A stretch of 64,000 nucleotides of DNA, from contig NZ_JBQHDG010000022.1 of NCBI RefSeq assembly GCF_052068095.1, forward strand, positions 62,001 through 126,000, written 5' to 3'. A program made the translations under genes and the position numbers. Positions 60,200 to 64,000 of this stretch are shown piece after piece (position 1 is the stretch's first letter; every line of letters starts with the position of its first letter). The notes beneath the pieces were generated by a model. The model made no database searches. It was not told where the DNA came from and saw only the letters and a list, made by a program, of their open reading frames with translations. The stretch comes from Phytohabitans sp052068095 (GTDB taxonomy: Bacteria > Actinomycetota > Actinomycetes > Mycobacteriales > Micromonosporaceae).

Positions 60200-61005
60200 A
60201 CCTCGATATTGAACCGGCGGAGCACCGAAGGCGCCAGCAGCCCCCACGCGGACAGCAGCGAGACCACCATGAACGCGCCGCGGAACAGATAGACCTCCAC
60301 CGCTCCGCCCGCGCGTACCGCGAGGCCGCCGGGCAGGCCGAACATCCGCCACATGCGCCGCCCGGTGGGGATGGGCCACAGGATGGGTACGCCGGCGCGG
60401 GTGATCAGGTCACCCAACAGGTGGACGAGGCAGCCCACGCCGACCGCGAGGCCCAGCATCGGGTATCCCCGGTCGCCGGGCAGGCGCAGCGCGGTGCCCC
60501 ACGCGGCCGCGGCGGAGATGAGCGTGATGAGCAGCCAGCCGGCGCGCTTGGCCCACTCGTCGAAGAGGCCGCGGAGGGCGAGGCCGATCATGAGGAAGAG
60601 GATGGCGACGACCGCCCACTTGCCGTACGCGGTGCACAGCGCCGTCGTGCCCCAGCCCACCACCACCGTGAACGGAAGCGTGTGGGTGAGCGTGCGGTGG
60701 CCGTTTTCCCGCTCGGGGTCGTCGCTCAGCTTGGTGACGTGGTAGACGGCGAGCGACAGCTTTTCGATCACCTCGGCCAGGAAGAGCGACGCCACGCCGA
60801 ACGTGCGCGCGACCGTCGCACCGCCCTTGTTGCGGGTGACTTTGCCGGAGAGGTCGAGGTCGGGAAAGAGCGCGCCGCCGGCACAGACCGCGGTGCCGAC
60901 GGCGATGGCGAGGGGCGACTGCTCGTATCCGGCGAAGCGGTCAAGCGCCCACGAACCACCCAGCCACACAGCCGCGCCGGACAACGCGTGAGACGGCCCC
61001 ATCAT
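60196..61005 (-). CDS. YdjM/YbcI-like membrane-bound metal-dependent hydrolase
   Basis: A 269-residue protein from ATG 61005 (second ATG adjacent). MMGPSHALSGAAVW at the start carries the conserved His. GALFPDLDLSGKVTRN has the metal-binding D-x-D, and GHRTLTHTLPF the H-x3-H pair. About six membrane helices are visible. This fits the DUF457/YdjM family of predicted membrane metallo-hydrolases. Its stop overlaps the amidohydrolase start, so the two are co-translated. Confidence 0.88.
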   Translation of the reverse strand: MMGPSHALSGAAVWLGGSWALDRFAGYEQSPLAIAVGTAVCAGGALFPDLDLSGKVTRNKGGATVARTFGVASLFLAEVIEKLSLAVYHVTKLSDDPERENGHRTLTHTLPFTVVVGWGTTALCTAYGKWAVVAILFLMIGLALRGLFDEWAKRAGWLLITLISAAAAWGTALRLPGDRGYPMLGLAVGVGCLVHLLGDLITRAGVPILWPIPTGRRMWRMFGLPGGLAVRAGGAVEVYLFRGAFMVVSLLSAWGLLAPSVLRRFNIEV

Positions 61006-61010
61006 GCGCG

Positions 61011-61076
61011 GGACTGTCGCAGAGCGACAGTCCACATTCAACGACCGCCACGGTGGTACTCGCCACCGTGGCGGTC
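61011..61076. terminator. Two adjacent hairpins upstream of the YdjM-like gene
   Basis: GGACTGTCGC (61011-61020) pairs with GCGACAGTCC (61024-61033), a 10 bp stem with a 3-base loop. GACCGCCACGGTGG (61043-61056) pairs over 14 bp with CCACCGTGGCGGTC (61063-61076). The second probably terminates the DUF1707 transcript ending at 61088. The first lies 5 bases before the YdjM-like start codon, so it may affect translation or be part of the terminator. Confidence 0.7.
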
Positions 61077-61087
61077 GGGTGGTGCGG

Positions 61088-61597
61088 TCACCACTCGTCG
61101 CGGTAGCCCCGGCCACACGGGCCGCGCCCGCGGTACTCCGCCTCGACGCGCCAGTCGCGGCCGCGCGGGCCGCGCCACTCGCCGGGGTGGCGGTAGCCGC
61201 CGTGGCGGTGCCAGGCCGCGTGCCGGGCCAGCCCGAAGAAGATGAACACCATGGGGATGATCGGCCAGAAGAACGCCACCCCGGAGAGCACCCACAAACC
61301 CACCAGGATCGCGCTGAACACCATCGCCCCGCCGACGTGCCGCCGCAGCATGCCGCGCGCGAACGCCCTCGCCTCCGGTGTGTCGGCCAGCGCCCGCCGG
61401 CCGCCGTCGGGCAGGTCGGTGGTGAGCCCGCGCAGCTCGTCCCGGTACGTCGCCGCGTACGCCCTGGCCAGCCGCTCCTCGCCTTCGGACAGGTCCAGCC
61501 GCCCCTCGGTCATCGCGGCCCGGAGAATCGTCGCCATCTGTTCCCGTTCGGCGTCCGAGGCTCGCACACGCCCGGCGCCGGTATCCGCTGCTGTCAT
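61088..61597 (-). CDS. DUF1707 domain-containing membrane protein
   Basis: A 169-residue protein from ATG 61597. RVRASDAEREQMATILRAAM then TEGRLDLSEGEERLARAYAA is the DUF1707 signature, an actinobacterial domain related to SHOCT. Two membrane helices (about 92-112 and 114-130, VFSAILVGLWVLSG and PIIPMVFIFFGLA) follow, then a Gly/Arg/His-rich tail. It is transcribed divergently from the second histidine kinase. Function unknown. Confidence 0.92.
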   Translation of the reverse strand: MTAADTGAGRVRASDAEREQMATILRAAMTEGRLDLSEGEERLARAYAATYRDELRGLTTDLPDGGRRALADTPEARAFARGMLRRHVGGAMVFSAILVGLWVLSGVAFFWPIIPMVFIFFGLARHAAWHRHGGYRHPGEWRGPRGRDWRVEAEYRGRGPCGRGYRDEW

Positions 61598-61806
61598 GTC
61601 ATCGAGGGTCGCCGAACGGCGAGCCGGGCGCGTCGGGCCGGCGGAGGCATCGTCCGGCCGCCGGTGGGAGCAGGGGTGGCGGGCGGGTACCACCGGGGGA
61701 GTAGTGGAGGGGGAGGTGTGCCGGGCCCGGGTACTCCCGGCGGGGTAGGCGCGATAGCCGCCGCGGGGCGATGCCGAGGCCGGGCCGCGTGCCCTACGGT
61801 CAGACC

Positions 61807-63054
61807 GTGAGCAGAGACCACCGCCGCCGTCCGCCGTGGGAGCGGCGTGACGCGCGGTGGGAGGCCCGCCGCGCGCGGTGGGAGGCCCGCCAGTGGGATC
61901 CCAGCCGCAAGCGCCACGGCGGCGGCATGGTGATCGTCACCGGCGTGGCCCAGGTGCTCGCGGCCCGCACCGCGCGCACCGACCCCGACGCGATCGGATA
62001 CGCGATCCTGCTCGCCGGCCCGATCGCGCTCGGCCTGCGATACAAGTTTCCGGTGCCGGTGCTGGCCGTCACGATCGCGAGCGCCGTGGGCTTCGCGGCC
62101 TGGGCGGAGGAGCCGCGCGGGCCGTTCTACCTGGCGGCGATCTTCGCCCTCTTCGCGGCGATCGACGCGGGCAAGCGCATGGTCTCGTGGGCCATCGTCG
62201 CCACCGGCTACGCCGCCTATGCGGTCGTCGCCCGTCCGGATTGGGGTCGGGCGGTGGCCATCGCGGGCGCTGTCGCCGTCTCGCTGCTGCTGGCCGAGGC
62301 CAATCGGGTGCGCCGGCAGCAGTTCGCCGAGGTCGCCAAATACCGCGCCGAGCAGGCCCGGGCCCGCGTCGAGCAGGAAAAGCGGCAGGCCAGCGAGGAG
62401 CGGCTGCGGATCGCCCGCGAGCTGCACGACGTGCTGGGCCATCACCTGTCCTTGATCAACGTACAGGCCGGGGTGGGGCTGCACCTGATGGACACGCGCC
62501 CCGAGCAGGCCCGCGAGGCGCTCACCGCGATCAAGTCCGCGAGTGCCGAGGCGCTGCGCGAGGTGCGCTCGGTGCTCGGTGTGCTGCGCCCGGAGGAGGA
62601 GGCCGCCCCCCGCGCGCCGGCGCCCAGCCTGGCCCGGCTCGACGACCTCACCGCCGACGCCGGGCTGCCGGTGCGCACGGTGGTCGAGGGAGAGCCGCGC
62701 CCGCTGCCGGCCGAGGTCGACCGCGCGGCCTACCGGATCGTGCAGGAGGCGCTCACCAACGTGCGCCGCCACGCCGGCTCGGCGGCCGCCGCCATGGTGA
62801 CCATCGGCTACGGCGACGGCGAGGTGACCGTGCGGGTGGCCGACGACGGCGTGGGCGGCCCGGTGGCTCCCGAGGCGGGCAATGGCATCGCCGGCATGCG
62901 GGCCCGGGCCGCGGCGCTGGGCGGCACGCTGGTGGCCGGCCCGGCCGACGGCGGCGGCTTCGCGGTCGCGGCCGCCCTCCCGCTGGCCACGCCCGCCCCG
63001 GCCCGCGACAACGGATCACGCGCCGAGCGGCGCGCGGACGAGGGGGACGCATGA
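61807..63054 (+). CDS. NarL-type sensor histidine kinase
   Basis: A 415-residue protein; GTG 61807 (VSRDHRRRPPWERRDAR) is preferred over an in-frame ATG 36 bases upstream. A basic, Trp/Arg-repeat head is followed by about five membrane helices (residues 40-165). A coiled linker leads to RIARELHDVLGHHLSLINVQ with the phospho-accepting His and the ATPase region (AAYRIVQEALTNVRRHA, GNGIAGMRARA). It overlaps its regulator by 4 bases. Confidence 0.92.
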   Translation: MSRDHRRRPPWERRDARWEARRARWEARQWDPSRKRHGGGMVIVTGVAQVLAARTARTDPDAIGYAILLAGPIALGLRYKFPVPVLAVTIASAVGFAAWAEEPRGPFYLAAIFALFAAIDAGKRMVSWAIVATGYAAYAVVARPDWGRAVAIAGAVAVSLLLAEANRVRRQQFAEVAKYRAEQARARVEQEKRQASEERLRIARELHDVLGHHLSLINVQAGVGLHLMDTRPEQAREALTAIKSASAEALREVRSVLGVLRPEEEAAPRAPAPSLARLDDLTADAGLPVRTVVEGEPRPLPAEVDRAAYRIVQEALTNVRRHAGSAAAAMVTIGYGDGEVTVRVADDGVGGPVAPEAGNGIAGMRARAAALGGTLVAGPADGGGFAVAAALPLATPAPARDNGSRAERRADEGDA

Positions 63055-63725
63055 TCAGGGTGCTGCTGGCCGACGACCAGGGGCTGGTGCGGGCCGGGTT
63101 CCGGGCGCTGCTCGACGCCGAGCCCGACATCGAGGTGGTCGCCGAGGCCGCCGATGGCGTCGAGGCGGTGCGCCTCACCGGGCAGACCCGGCCCGACGTC
63201 GTGCTGATGGACATCCGGATGCCCGGCGTCGACGGCCTGGAGGCCACCCGCCGGATCGCCGCCGACCCGGCGCTGGCGGCGACCCGGATCGTCATCCTGA
63301 CCACGTTCGAGCTGGATGAGTACCTCTTCGAGGCGCTGCGCGTCGGCGCCTCCGGTTTCCTGGTCAAGGACACCGAGCCCGTCGAGCTGTTGCGTGGCGT
63401 GCGCGCGGTCGCGGCCGGCGACGCGCTGCTCTCGCCGGGTGTGACGCGGCGGCTGATCGCCGAGTTCGCGGGCCGTGGCGGCGGCGCCCAGCCGGCCGCG
63501 CCCGAGCCGTCGCTGGAGCAGCTGACCGACCGGGAGCGCGAGGTGATGGCGCTGGTCGGCGCCGGACTGTCCAATGAGGAGATCGCCGCCCGCCTCGTGG
63601 TCAGCCCGGCCACCGCCAAGACCCACGTGAGCCGCGCGATGGTCAAGCTCGGCGCCCGCGACCGCGCCCAGCTCGTCGTGTACGCGTACGAGGCCGGCCT
63701 GGTCCGCCCCGGCTGGCTGAGCTGA
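63051..63725 (+). CDS. NarL/LuxR-type response regulator
   Basis: A 224-residue regulator from ATG 63051 inside the kinase stop (ATGA). DD at 8-9, phospho-Asp 54 in VLMDIRMP and Lys in GFLVKDT define the receiver, and LTDREREVMALVGAGLSNEE with KTHVSRAMVKLGARDR the LuxR helix-turn-helix. It closely resembles the regulator at 20714, so the two systems are paralogues. Targets are not obvious. Confidence 0.95.
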   Translation: MIRVLLADDQGLVRAGFRALLDAEPDIEVVAEAADGVEAVRLTGQTRPDVVLMDIRMPGVDGLEATRRIAADPALAATRIVILTTFELDEYLFEALRVGASGFLVKDTEPVELLRGVRAVAAGDALLSPGVTRRLIAEFAGRGGGAQPAAPEPSLEQLTDREREVMALVGAGLSNEEIAARLVVSPATAKTHVSRAMVKLGARDRAQLVVYAYEAGLVRPGWLS

Positions 63726-63768
63726 TCTGGAGGCCTTGCGGCGTCAGGGCTTTCAAACCGGGTTCCCG

Positions 63769-63868
63769 GGTCCGCGTCAGCTGCGGACCGCCGCTCCCGC
63801 CGGAGACCGCTGCGGTCGGCGGCTCGCGGGGCGAGCCGAGATCCCCGACCTCCGCTGCCAGGTCCGCG
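63769..63868 (-). repeat. Repeat family R2, inverted copy
   Basis: Read on the minus strand this segment gives TCGCGGACCTGGCAGCGGAG, CGGGGATCTCGG, GCGAGCCGCCG, CGGTCCGCAGCTGACGCGGA, matching the R2 copy at 54537-54650. It fills most of the space between the response regulator and the gene running off the right edge. Confidence 0.85.
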
Positions 63869-63876
63869 AAGGCCGT

Positions 63877-64000
63877 CTAGCCTTTGGCGGGGGCGAAGCT
63901 TGCGTTGATCATGTTGAGGTAGGCGAGGTTGCCGGCCCAGTCGAGGGCGCGGGTGATCCACAGGATCGTGTAGGCCCGCTTGGCCGACGTGCGGAAAAGC
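63877..64000 (-). CDS. C-terminal end of a gene entering from the right edge
   Basis: A minus-strand frame open from the window edge stops at TAG 63877-63879. The last 40 residues include AKRAYTILWITRALDWAGNL then AYLNMINASFAPAKG. I recognise no family from this tail. Codon use is typical of the window. Confidence 0.55.
   Translation of the reverse strand, partial: LFRTSAKRAYTILWITRALDWAGNLAYLNMINASFAPAKG

Overview
The window is GC-rich chromosomal DNA (about 70 percent or more by eye in coding regions) with frequent GTG starts and many start/stop overlaps, as in actinomycetes. Gene content points to the Micromonosporaceae: a MurL/MurD2 cell-wall pair, fabG-inhA-hemH, a cluster homologous to Streptomyces SCO2521-SCO2525, DUF3097, and NgcEFG-type amino-sugar transporters. 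The genus cannot be fixed by reading. I saw no rRNA, tRNA, CRISPR array, prophage or transposase.

Left part (1-8.1 kb): a conserved but uncharacterised cluster holds a partial upstream gene, SCO2524-, SCO2523- (variant P-loop) and SCO2522-like genes on the plus strand. Facing them are an SCO2521-like gene and a two-helix membrane protein with a coiled coil. A D-amino-acid-oxidase-like flavoprotein and a secreted AA10 polysaccharide monooxygenase with a CBM2 follow. From 8.3 to 31 kb come enzyme and envelope genes: a PAP2 protein, a bacterial-PH operon, a MoxR/DUF58/VWA operon, a DUF559 protein, two very short ORFs beside a GNAT enzyme, an acyltransferase/hydrolase pair, a two-component system, fabG-inhA-hemH, a HAD phosphatase, an atypical-composition DUF3800-like gene, DUF3097, a Rieske lipoprotein and a class C serine hydrolase.

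From 30.5 to 44.6 kb: NfeD/SPFH, an MFS exporter behind two palindromic operators, an SpoU methyltransferase, a PucR regulator, a secreted beta-propeller, divergent murL/murD2, an ECF sigma factor with a membrane partner, and a class III aminotransferase.

From 44.6 to 54 kb lies a likely amino-sugar uptake locus: two complete ngcEFG-like ABC operons, a GNAT, a BadF-type sugar kinase and an RpiR regulator. Similar sequence motifs precede both promoter regions, so one regulator may control all of it. With the chitin/cellulose-active oxygenase it would fit polysaccharide scavenging.

From 54 to 64 kb the intergenic DNA carries two families of interspersed repeats. A 333-335 bp structured element occurs in two near-identical copies 3.2 kb apart with an 83 bp fragment elsewhere, and a second family has three copies. 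Between the two long copies sit a family A DNA polymerase-like gene that looks shortened at its N-terminus, a MobA-like nucleotidyltransferase and a YciI protein. After that come a DUF4352 protein, an ASCH-like protein, an amidohydrolase with a diverged 61 bp-period tandem duplication at its 3' end, a YdjM-like membrane protein, a DUF1707 protein and a second NarL-type two-component system. Start codons were chosen from overlaps and Shine-Dalgarno spacing and are uncertain where stated.
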